DNA of 30,557 nucleotides from Alphaproteobacteria bacterium UBA828 (GTDB lineage: Bacteria; Pseudomonadota; Alphaproteobacteria; UBA828): positions 56,529 to 87,085 of the forward strand of contig DBHM01000009.1 of assembly GCA_002296185.1 (NCBI GenBank). The letters are read 5' to 3'. The position numbers and the translations under genes were made by a program. The notes below the pieces were generated by a model. The model was given only the letters and a program-made list of their open reading frames with translations, ran no database searches and was not told the DNA's origin. Shown in pieces: positions 23,289 to 30,557 of the stretch; the stretch's first letter is position 1; every line of letters starts with the position of its first letter.

Positions 23289-24422
23289 TTAATCGGTGAA
23301 GAATTCATTTAGCAAATTATTGACTGTATTGAATGATACGCTCTTTACTTCAGCTTCACCTATTCCATTCATTAGAACAAAGTTAGGCCACCCGTTCTTT
23401 GCTTTTTTATCTTTATTCATATGAGAGCATATTTTCTCAGAATTAAAATTAGTATGTGGTAAGTCTTTAGCTTGAGTTGGTAGTTTGACAGATTCTAAGT
23501 GCTTCCTAATTCTTATTACATCATTTTCTGGGCAAAGCCCGATCTTATATGAAAGTTGTGAAGATAATATTAATCCTAGTGATACTGCTTCCCCATGAAG
23601 TAGAGAGTTATTAAACCCAAACTCTTTTTCAAATGCATGTGCAAATGTGTGGCCAAGGTTTAATAAAGCACGTATTCCCCTCTCTTTCTCATCTTTTGCG
23701 ACAATTTTTGCTTTGGCATTGCAGCAGAAGGTTATTGCTTTAGTTGTAATCTCACTGTCACCTCCCAAAAGGGACTCAGAGTGACTTTCAAGCCATGAAA
23801 AGAAGGTTTTATCATTGATTAATCCATATTTAACAACTTCAGCGTAGCCAGCTCTTAGTTCACGTTCTGATAGAGACTTCAAAACTTCTGTGTCAGACAA
23901 AACTAATTTTGGTTGGTAGAAGGTCCCAATGAGATTTTTACCATATTTTGAGTTTATGCCTGTTTTCCCTCCAACGGCACTGTCTACTTGAGCAAGCAGA
24001 GTGGTAGGGATTTGTATTAAAGGAATCCCACGTAGTAGTATACTAGCTGCAAAACCTGCTAAATCACCAACTACTCCGCCTCCAAAGGCGATTAAAGGGG
24101 TATTTCTCTCTAAGCCTGAGTTGATAAGGTCTTCTAGAACGATATTAAGCTGGCTTATGCTTTTAGATTGCTCTCCTGGAGGCATTATGAATGTTTTACA
24201 CTTAATGTTAGCGCATTTAAGGCTATCTTCAAGGTTATCCAAGTAAAGGGATGCTACATTCTCATCTGATATGATAATACAGTGTCCTATCTTATCAAAA
24301 ATATTCTTAAGCTGCTCACCTGTTGTTTGCAAAATACTAGGACCTACAAAGATTTGATAGCTTGCTGAGCCAAGTTTGACATCCACAGTGTTAACGATAG
24401 TATTTTTTTCAAAGGTGTTCAT
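23289..24422 (-). CDS. aroB: 3-dehydroquinate synthase
   Basis: Second step of the shikimate pathway, converting DAHP to 3-dehydroquinate with NAD+ and a divalent metal. The 377-residue protein has FGGGVVGDLAGFAASILLRG (113-132), QIPTTLLAQVDSAVGGKTGI (137-156), and the metal-ligand segments LNLGHTFAHAFE and LHGEAVSLG. Start is ATG at 24422. Two bases separate it from the aroK stop, so aroK and aroB are translationally coupled. Confidence 0.97.
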   Translation of the reverse strand: MNTFEKNTIVNTVDVKLGSASYQIFVGPSILQTTGEQLKNIFDKIGHCIIISDENVASLYLDNLEDSLKCANIKCKTFIMPPGEQSKSISQLNIVLEDLINSGLERNTPLIAFGGGVVGDLAGFAASILLRGIPLIQIPTTLLAQVDSAVGGKTGINSKYGKNLIGTFYQPKLVLSDTEVLKSLSERELRAGYAEVVKYGLINDKTFFSWLESHSESLLGGDSEITTKAITFCCNAKAKIVAKDEKERGIRALLNLGHTFAHAFEKEFGFNNSLLHGEAVSLGLILSSQLSYKIGLCPENDVIRIRKHLESVKLPTQAKDLPHTNFNSEKICSHMNKDKKAKNGWPNFVLMNGIGEAEVKSVSFNTVNNLLNEFFTD

Positions 24423-24424
24423 TT

Positions 24425-24997
24425 TTATGCCATTCCCTGGCTTTTTAAGTTACAGAAAGTCTTGGACTTTGATAATGAATCAGTGACCCTTTCGAGCATG
24501 CTTTCATGCGATAAATCTTCTGAGTCTACTATAACATCAGCTTTAGCGTAGATATCATAGCGATCTTTTATAAGCTTCTCCAATACCTCTTTATGATCTC
24601 TATTCTTTAGTAAAGGCCTATTTTTCCTACGGGCTACACGTGGTAGTAGGATTTCTACATCTGCTCTTAGCCAAACAGATGTGGTATATTTTTTTAGTAG
24701 TCCTCTTATTTCTGGATCTATAAAAGCACCACCCCCAGTGGCAATTATACATCCCGGGTTTTGTAGAATTCTTCTAATAACTTTTCTTTCTCCCTCCCTA
24801 AAAGCGATTTCGCCGTGAATATCAAATATATTTTGAATAGAGAGGCCCGCTGCCTTTTCGATCTCTTCATCAGTATCAACGAATTGTAAATCCAGTTTTT
24901 TGGCCAATCGTCGTCCAATAGCGCTCTTGCCAGCGCCCATAAGGCCAACTAAAGAGATTGAATGTTTCTTGCTGTCGGTTTCTTTGTCAATTTTCAT
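24425..24997 (-). CDS. aroK: Shikimate kinase
   Basis: Phosphorylates shikimate using ATP. The 190-residue P-loop protein has Walker A GLMGAGKSA (18-26), the shikimate-binding DTDEEIE (41-47), FREGERKVI, the GGG loop (88-90) and the lid RRKNRPLL. Start is ATG at 24995-24997; the first dozen residues are a charged extension. It leads a minus-strand set aroK-aroB-CorC-AEC and diverges from the microprotein gene; a TTGCTT, 16 bases, TAAATA pair about 30-60 bases upstream is a weak promoter candidate. Confidence 0.97.
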   Translation of the reverse strand: MKIDKETDSKKHSISLVGLMGAGKSAIGRRLAKKLDLQFVDTDEEIEKAAGLSIQNIFDIHGEIAFREGERKVIRRILQNPGCIIATGGGAFIDPEIRGLLKKYTTSVWLRADVEILLPRVARRKNRPLLKNRDHKEVLEKLIKDRYDIYAKADVIVDSEDLSHESMLERVTDSLSKSKTFCNLKSQGMA

Positions 24998-25158
24998 AAG
25001 GTTACCAATTCCTTATTACTATTATTTTCTATTTATGCTCAACGAATGTTGAAGCAAACCTATTGCACAGATAGACTGCCCCAGATTCGCCATAATTTAA
25101 ACTTAACACATATAAACAAAAATGTGCGGAGTGCTTGAAAGGGGCATAATATAACAAA

Positions 25159-25296
25159 ATGAGGATATATTTACGGGTTGTTTTGATTGTTTTGTTCCTA
25201 ATAATTGCTGGGGTGCTGATTTTTTTGTTAACCTGGGATATGCCTCCACCCGAGACACCCATTATAAAGGAAATTTCAGATGAGCGTTTCGAGTAA
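25159..25296 (+). CDS. 45-residue single-pass membrane microprotein
   Basis: An ATG frame of 45 codons ending TAA. The product has MRIYLR, then a hydrophobic helix (about residues 7-24) that ends LLTWDMPPPETP, and a charged tail ending SDERFE. A TWDxP-type turn after the helix and a DERF tail agree with my memory of short proteins annotated in alphaproteobacteria as hypothetical at this position before xerD; that memory is unverified. It overlaps the next gene by 17 bases in another frame, which suggests coupled translation. The orientation probably has Arg residues inside and the Pro-rich tail in the periplasm. No good Shine-Dalgarno precedes it; an AAAGGGG lies 14 bases upstream. Confidence 0.65.
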   Translation: MRIYLRVVLIVLFLIIAGVLIFLLTWDMPPPETPIIKEISDERFE

Positions 25297-27244
25297 TAAT
25301 TATGGCCTTTTTTATACTCCACTATTACAGGGATTTTCCCTAAGTTTTAGTGCATTGTGTCTGATTTTCTGTCTAGCAGTTTTTTATTGCGATAAGGCTA
25401 TGTCAAATGAGACCCTTTCTAATTCCCAAGATAAGCCAATAGAACTTTTGTCTGTAGAGGTTAATGAAGAGGCGATTAGTCCCTCTGACTATGATTCTGA
25501 GGATACAAATTTTTCAAATCAAGATTCTCAAGATGATCGGCAAATAGATCCACGTTTCAGCGAAAATTCAGAAAATTTATTAAGTCAAGAGTCATTAGGT
25601 AAATCTGAATCAAATAGCCTTGTGAGTGAAGAGTTAATTATCGATACAATTGCTGATAACTCTTCAGCTCAAAAGTTTACAGATAGTCTCGGTTTTGAGC
25701 AGGATTTTAATAATATAATACAAGGTAGTGTGTGGGATAGAACTAATAGTGAAGTTATAGACCTTCTTTTTCTGAGATTACCTGAATCTATTAACTCAGA
25801 AACTATTCGAGGTTTAATAACGAAGTTATTACTTTCCGACGGCGCTCCTCCTCAAAGTTCTGTCTCTGATAAAGATTTCCTGATAAAGCGAGCAAAACTT
25901 TTAGCAAGTTTTGGTGATTATAATTCTGCAATGTTGTTGCTGGCGCTTAGCCCTGAACAGAAAGAGGGTGAGTTATTTGCTAATTTTAACGCGCTGAATA
26001 AGTTTGGTAATTTAGACTATCCTAGAGCCTGTAATATTTCGAAAGAATGGGTTTTGAAGGCACCAACACTCTTTTGGAAGAGAGCTAATATATTTTGTAA
26101 GGCCCTTGAGGGTGATATAGAAGCAGCTCTTGTAGGTGCAGATCTTATGAAGGAAACTGGAGATTCTCCTGGGAAATTATTAAGTATATCTTTAGATACA
26201 ATGGCCGGAACAGAGGCTCCCAAACTTGATATTGGGGACTTAGATGAAAATTTTGGGCCTTTTCAACTTGCAATGCTTCGGGCAGCAGGTATTAACCCTC
26301 CAGACAAATTTTCTGAGTATTCAAGTTCATCTGCCTTAAGCTCAATTTTTGAAAGTAATATATCTCCAGTTGACTTACGTTTAAAAGCCGCAGAGAAGGC
26401 ATGGACCTTAGGTTTTATTAGTATATCAGATATTCGCGCGCTCTATGAGAGTGTTCCTTTTACTCCTGAAGAATTGGCTGACCCTTCCTTGGTCACTCCA
26501 GATATAGACCCAAGTTTGGCTAGGGCATTATTATATCGAGTTGTTTTAGATCAGAATGTACCCATAGCGCGTGGAACTGCCATTTCAGATGCGTTGAAAT
26601 TTAGCTTGGATAAAGGCGAATTCAAGCTTATGTCTCAATTATTGCTTCCCAGCATAGAATCTATTGACCCAAAGCCTCTCTTTGCTTGGTTCGCACCGTC
26701 CGCTGTAAGAGCATTATTGTCTGCTGGAGATTACGAAAAGGCGAATACTTGGTACAAAATGATCCTCGCACAGGCAGCAGCAGGACCTCAAAACGCAGCT
26801 GTTGCAATTGAATTATGGCCATTAATCCAATTAGCTGGGGATAATAATGAGCTTGATCATGATATGTTGGATGAATGGCTAGAATCACAAGATACCATTC
26901 GTGATCCAGCAGCTAATGAGAGGGCAGGCAATCTTCTTTCTCTATTTGATGCCCTTGGGAAAGAGGTTTTTTCTGACTATTGGCTTTATGGAATATCCTC
27001 TGGTCCTTCTATCGAAACTGTTAAGGGGCCATCGAAACCATTTGATAGAATATTATCTGACTCACAGTCAGATCAACGCATTGGAGAAGTAATTTTGCTG
27101 AGCGCAATACTTTCCGAAGCTGATCAGCATCTTAATCAGGATATTACAACGACATTGAGGATTATAAGTGCATTTAGTCAAATTGGGCTCTTAGAGGCGG
27201 CTAAGTCGTTAGCTTTAGAAGTAGTATTAAATAATAAATTATAA
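25280..27244 (+). CDS. Hypothetical exported protein with helical-repeat-like body
   Basis: A 654-residue protein I do not recognise. An N-terminal hydrophobic stretch (about 20-36) ending in CLAVFYCDKAMS looks like a signal or anchor. Residues 40-125 are acidic, Ser/Asn/Asp/Glu-rich and probably disordered. From about 150 onward it is helical, with Ala/Leu-rich pairs such as IKRAKLLASFGDYNSAMLLL and LLSAGDYEKANTWYKMIL, suggesting a TPR- or Sel1-like superhelix without a clean repeat consensus. AAAGGA upstream supports the ATG at 25280. It overlaps the microprotein and ends eight bases before xerD. It is plausibly periplasmic; its function is unknown. Confidence 0.85.
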   Translation: MSVSSNNYGLFYTPLLQGFSLSFSALCLIFCLAVFYCDKAMSNETLSNSQDKPIELLSVEVNEEAISPSDYDSEDTNFSNQDSQDDRQIDPRFSENSENLLSQESLGKSESNSLVSEELIIDTIADNSSAQKFTDSLGFEQDFNNIIQGSVWDRTNSEVIDLLFLRLPESINSETIRGLITKLLLSDGAPPQSSVSDKDFLIKRAKLLASFGDYNSAMLLLALSPEQKEGELFANFNALNKFGNLDYPRACNISKEWVLKAPTLFWKRANIFCKALEGDIEAALVGADLMKETGDSPGKLLSISLDTMAGTEAPKLDIGDLDENFGPFQLAMLRAAGINPPDKFSEYSSSSALSSIFESNISPVDLRLKAAEKAWTLGFISISDIRALYESVPFTPEELADPSLVTPDIDPSLARALLYRVVLDQNVPIARGTAISDALKFSLDKGEFKLMSQLLLPSIESIDPKPLFAWFAPSAVRALLSAGDYEKANTWYKMILAQAAAGPQNAAVAIELWPLIQLAGDNNELDHDMLDEWLESQDTIRDPAANERAGNLLSLFDALGKEVFSDYWLYGISSGPSIETVKGPSKPFDRILSDSQSDQRIGEVILLSAILSEADQHLNQDITTTLRIISAFSQIGLLEAAKSLALEVVLNNKL

Positions 27245-27252
27245 GGAATACC

Positions 27253-28224
27253 ATGCTTGCAGCTGTGGGTAATGAACTCAAAAAAACCTATCAAAATCGT
27301 CATTTGGAAGCTTTTTTGGAGATGATGGTGGCAGAGAGAGGTGCAAGTTCAAATACTATCGATGCATATTCAAGAGATCTCAAGACATTCTTTAATTTTT
27401 TAGTAGAAATAAACTGCAGTACTACTAAATTCTCTTCAGCTGAAATTAGTTCATATATGGCAAGTTTATCAGGCAAAGATTTATCTCATCGAACTGCCGT
27501 AAGACGCTTGTCAAGTATTAGGCAGTTTTGTAGTTTTTTACTGAGTGAACAGATAAGAGATGACGATCCTTCACAAGCCATCGACGGTCCAAAAGTAAGG
27601 CCTGCCCTTCCAAAGGTGTTGAGTGAATCTGAAGTGACAAATCTATTAACTGCTTCTAAAAGACGTTGTGAAGACTTAACATTGACTTCAATAGGTAGAG
27701 CGGATGTGTATCGGTTTGATGCGCTTCTGGAATTGCTCTATGCATCAGGATTGAGGGTATCTGAGTTAGTAAGTTTACCACTTTCATCCCTAATCAAGGA
27801 TACGCGCGTACTTATAGTTAAAGGTAAGGGGGGTAGAGAGCGAATGGTCCCAGTTGGTAAACCTGCTACTGTTTCTATTTTAAGATATTTAGAATATAGA
27901 CATTTTCATGATAGAGTGGGAACTTCAAAATATCTATTCCCTTCAAGGGGGGGCTCTGGACACTTGACTAGAAATCGTTTTTTTCAAGTTTTAAAATCTG
28001 TCGCAGAATCAGCGGGATTAACTGCTTCTAAAGTAAGTCCTCATGTGCTTCGTCATGCTTTTGCTAGTCATTTATTGGCTAATGGTGCTGATTTACGTTC
28101 AGTGCAAAAAATGCTCGGCCATGCTGATATTTCTACAACCCAGATTTATACACATGTGTTAGATGAAAGATTAAATAAAGTTATTAAACAATACCATCCT
28201 CTTTCAAAAGAAGATGGGATTTAA
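27253..28224 (+). CDS. xerD: Tyrosine recombinase XerD
   Basis: Site-specific recombinase that resolves chromosome dimers at dif with XerC and FtsK. The 323-residue protein has an N-terminal SAM-like core-binding domain and a catalytic domain with Arg168 (ASGLRVSEL), Lys192 (VKGKGGRERMVPVG), His264 and Arg267 (SPHVLRHAFASHLL), His290 (MLGHADIST) and nucleophile Tyr299 (TQIYTHV). AAGGA lies six bases before the ATG. XerD is preferred over XerC because of the neighbours aroK and accA, but the two are hard to tell apart by eye. A chromosomal housekeeping gene, not a phage integrase. Confidence 0.93.
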   Translation: MLAAVGNELKKTYQNRHLEAFLEMMVAERGASSNTIDAYSRDLKTFFNFLVEINCSTTKFSSAEISSYMASLSGKDLSHRTAVRRLSSIRQFCSFLLSEQIRDDDPSQAIDGPKVRPALPKVLSESEVTNLLTASKRRCEDLTLTSIGRADVYRFDALLELLYASGLRVSELVSLPLSSLIKDTRVLIVKGKGGRERMVPVGKPATVSILRYLEYRHFHDRVGTSKYLFPSRGGSGHLTRNRFFQVLKSVAESAGLTASKVSPHVLRHAFASHLLANGADLRSVQKMLGHADISTTQIYTHVLDERLNKVIKQYHPLSKEDGI

Positions 28225-28276
28225 AAGTTCAAATATAAATGTTAATTGGCATAATAAAAAAATGGAATGATTCGAT

Positions 28277-29233
28277 ATGACTAGCTTCCTTGACTTTGAG
28301 AAGCCTATTGCTGAGATTGAAGGCCGAATTCATGAGCTTCGTCATGTTTCGGATTCTAGTAGCGCAAGTATTCTTGAGGAAGTATCAAAGTTACAAGGTC
28401 GAGTTGATAAAATGCTTCAACAGACCTATGCAAAACTTGATCCTTGGCAGAAGACTCAGGTTGCAAGGCATGCTGGTCGGCCTCATTTTTCAGATTATAT
28501 TAGTCGTTTAATTGATGATTTTATTCCGTTATCTGGTGATCGTAACTTTTCTGATGATCCTGCAATGATAGGTGGGTTAGGGCGGTTTCGAGGTAAGTCT
28601 GTTATGATTATTGGTCACGAGAAGGGAGCCGATACTGAAAGCCGTTTGCATCACAATTTTGGTATGCCACATCCTGAAGGCTATCGGAAGGCGATAAGGC
28701 TCTTTCGTCTTGCTGAGCGTTTTGGATTACCTGTGATTACCTTAGTAGATACCTCAGGTGCGCATCCGGGTGTGGAGGCAGAAGAGCGTGGCCAAGCTGA
28801 AGCCATTGCAAGAAGTATTGAAACATGTCTAGACTTAAGGACTCCACTAATAAGTTTAGTTATTGGTGAAGGAGGTTCGGGTGGAGCTATAGCTATAGCC
28901 GTTGCTAATAAAGTAATGATGATGGAGCACTCAATATATTCCGTTATCTCACCGGAGGGCTGCGCCTCTATATTATGGAGGAGTGCTGAATATGCAAAAG
29001 ACGCAGCCGAAGCTCTCAAAATGACTGCACAAGATCTTTTTAAATTAGAACTTATAGACACTATAATTGAAGAGCCAATTGGTGGTGCTCATAGAGACCC
29101 TGAGAAAGCTATGGACTCTGCAGCAAATGCTATTGCAGAATCTCTAAAATCATTATCCTCTCAATCAGGCGAAGATCTTCGTAAAAATAGAAGGCTTAAA
29201 TTTTTAAAAATGGGTGATTTGGGGTTAACATAG
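28277..29233 (+). CDS. accA: Acetyl-CoA carboxylase carboxyltransferase subunit alpha
   Basis: Half of the carboxyltransferase that makes malonyl-CoA for fatty acid synthesis, partner of AccD. The 318-residue product has the N-terminal helix FEKPIAEIEGRIHELRHV, then NFGMPHPEGYRKAIRLFRLA, AEERGQAEAIARSIE, GEGGSGGAIAIAVANKVMMM and SVISPEGCASILW, all AccA signatures. A DTSGAHPGVEAEERG loop replaces the usual DTPGAYPGxGAEERG, a mild variation near the active site. Start is ATG at 28277 with only a weak GGAA upstream. It lies 52 bases after xerD and converges on secA with 19 bases between. Confidence 0.97.
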   Translation: MTSFLDFEKPIAEIEGRIHELRHVSDSSSASILEEVSKLQGRVDKMLQQTYAKLDPWQKTQVARHAGRPHFSDYISRLIDDFIPLSGDRNFSDDPAMIGGLGRFRGKSVMIIGHEKGADTESRLHHNFGMPHPEGYRKAIRLFRLAERFGLPVITLVDTSGAHPGVEAEERGQAEAIARSIETCLDLRTPLISLVIGEGGSGGAIAIAVANKVMMMEHSIYSVISPEGCASILWRSAEYAKDAAEALKMTAQDLFKLELIDTIIEEPIGGAHRDPEKAMDSAANAIAESLKSLSSQSGEDLRKNRRLKFLKMGDLGLT

Positions 29234-29252
29234 TTATTTTTCAGAAATCAAT

Positions 29253-30557
29253 TTATTTAAATTTTCCACAGCAGTGTTTATATTTTTTGTTTGATCCACA
29301 GGGACATTTCTCATTTCTTCCTATGCGCCCCCAGGTGCTAGGATCGTTTTGATCAAAATCTGTTTTCCTGGCGCGCGTAGTAAAGGGTTTTGCAATTTGT
29401 TCAGTTTCAGGGTTTATATTTGGACTTGAGGTAATACTTTTAGATATTCCACTTACCTCATCGTTTGCTTGATTTTTTGTGTCCTCGATGGGAGATGGAA
29501 GACCTGGGTCTTCTCTGCCTTCATGCGTTTCTTGAGTTTTTCTCTCTACAATTGATGTATCTTCTTCATCATTTAGCCTTAGCTCGATATGTGATAAAAC
29601 TTTAGTTACCTCTTCGCGTAGCTTATCTAAAACTCCCTCAAACATATCAAAGGCTTCTGCACGATATTCATTTAGAGGGTCTCTTTGCCCATATGCTCTT
29701 AGCCCAATACCCTGTCTTAGATGATCCAAAGCCAATAGATGTTCTTTCCATGATTGATCAAGAACTTGAAGTAAAATACTTTTTTCAGCCATTCTCCATA
29801 AATCTATTCCATATTTCGTAGCTTTTCCTGCAAACATTCTGTCAGATGAATCTGAGATACGTTCTATAATTTTTTCTTCATCAATTCCGTCTTCTTTAAT
29901 CCAAGTATCTAGTTCAAGGTCGAGATTGAGAAACTCAGAGGTAGACTCCTTCATGCCATCCATGTCCCATTGGTCCTGATATGACTTTTCGGGTATGTGA
30001 TCTTCGACAATATCTTGGATTACGTCATGACGCATTTCTTTTACTGTATTAGCAACGTCTTCTGAGCGCATTAGGTCCTTCCTCTGCTCGTAGACAACCT
30101 TACGCTGGTCATTCATGACATCATCAAATTTTAGGAGATTTTTTCGAACTTCATAATGCATTGACTCCACCTTTTTTTGAGCGGTTTCAATAGCTTTATT
30201 TATCCAAGGGTGAATAATTGCCTCATCTTTTTTAAGGCCAAGTTTTCCAAGCATATTATCCATTCTTTCGGACCCAAACCGTCTCATGAGATCATCCTCA
30301 AGAGAGAGATAGAAACTAGAAATGCCAGGGTCACCCTGCCTACCAGATCTTCCTCTTAACTGATTATCAATTCTCCGAGCTTCGTGTCTTTCAGATCCAA
30401 TTATCATTAATCCACCTGCTTCAATTACTTTCTCTCTTTCTGCGGATATTTTATTTCGGATCTGTTCACTTTTAGTTTCGTATTCTTGAGAGTCTTCGGT
30501 GCTACTAAGTTCGTTACCGATCTGGAATTCTGCATTTCCTCCAAGCTGAATATCTGT
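29253..30557 (-). CDS. secA: Preprotein translocase ATPase SecA, C-terminal part (partial at window end)
   Basis: The frame is open to the last base of the window, so the N-terminal half lies beyond it; 434 C-terminal residues are present. It begins TDIQLGGNAEF in the second nucleotide-binding fold and contains RRIDNQLRGRSGRQGDPG (motif VI). The helical scaffold follows (ENLLKFDD-type KNLLKFDDVMNDQRKVVYEQ). After a variable acidic linker it ends in the zinc-binding SEC-C motif with CPCGS and HCCG, which binds SecB or phospholipid. It drives post-translational export through SecYEG. Confidence 0.97.
   Translation of the reverse strand, partial: TDIQLGGNAEFQIGNELSSTEDSQEYETKSEQIRNKISAEREKVIEAGGLMIIGSERHEARRIDNQLRGRSGRQGDPGISSFYLSLEDDLMRRFGSERMDNMLGKLGLKKDEAIIHPWINKAIETAQKKVESMHYEVRKNLLKFDDVMNDQRKVVYEQRKDLMRSEDVANTVKEMRHDVIQDIVEDHIPEKSYQDQWDMDGMKESTSEFLNLDLELDTWIKEDGIDEEKIIERISDSSDRMFAGKATKYGIDLWRMAEKSILLQVLDQSWKEHLLALDHLRQGIGLRAYGQRDPLNEYRAEAFDMFEGVLDKLREEVTKVLSHIELRLNDEEDTSIVERKTQETHEGREDPGLPSPIEDTKNQANDEVSGISKSITSSPNINPETEQIAKPFTTRARKTDFDQNDPSTWGRIGRNEKCPCGSNKKYKHCCGKFK

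Noticed and set aside
25029..25322. 97-codon minus-strand frame between aroK and the 654-residue gene
   Set aside because: It runs antisense to the microprotein and the start of the large gene, has no recognisable domain, and its composition is that of a shadow frame.
27253..28224. Integrase of a mobile element
   Set aside because: The tyrosine recombinase has XerD-like length and motifs and housekeeping neighbours, with no attachment-site repeats or phage genes nearby.
28681..29061. 126-codon minus-strand frame inside accA
   Set aside because: Shadow of a highly conserved accA coding region.

Overview
The window comes from an AT-rich (by eye, not computed) alphaproteobacterial chromosome. 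The reasons are the DUF1013 cell-cycle regulator TrcR, a COQ9-family gene divergent from rpsU, aerobic-type cobaltochelatase subunits CobS and CobT behind a J-domain protein, DUF1192 and DUF465 small proteins, a PIG3-type quinone oxidoreductase, and an aroK-aroB block facing xerD and accA. The low GC and compact spacing resemble streamlined free-living (often marine) lineages, but I cannot name a genus. Nothing looks like a prophage, insertion sequence, CRISPR array, tRNA or rRNA. Genes are intact except pntB and secA, which are cut by the window edges.

Layout. 1-2353: the pntB C-terminus, rpsU facing away from def and a COQ9-family gene. 2411-4423 (minus): purE-purK and a DUF465 protein with a perfect palindrome upstream. 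4725-6993 (minus): trcR tightly coupled to hldE (LPS heptose synthesis). 7139-9968: a quinone oxidoreductase, DUF1192, and an alanine-zipper lipoprotein converging on an L,D-transpeptidase. 10077-12015 (minus): cysK and sseA (sulfur metabolism). 12256-15397 (plus): methylmalonyl-CoA mutase and its GTPase MeaB. 15479-17118 (plus): rpmB, then a queuosine-precursor transporter overlapping upp. 17138-20660 (minus): J-domain protein, cobS, cobT; bolA diverges from it. 21071-24997 (minus): aroK-aroB-CorC-like-AEC transporter. 25159-29233 (plus): a 45-residue membrane microprotein overlapping a large unknown repeat-like protein, xerD and accA. 29253-30557 (minus): the C-terminal part of secA.

Working together. 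CobS and CobT help insert cobalt into the corrin ring (CobN is not in the window), and methylmalonyl-CoA mutase with MeaB uses the finished cofactor. The lipoprotein and the L,D-transpeptidase form a plausible outer-membrane-to-peptidoglycan tether. The least described parts are the microprotein/large-protein pair before xerD, the J-domain protein with a Cys/His cluster ahead of cobS, and the palindrome before the DUF465 gene. Most of the window is conserved housekeeping sequence, and I do not see a clear new defence or mobile system.
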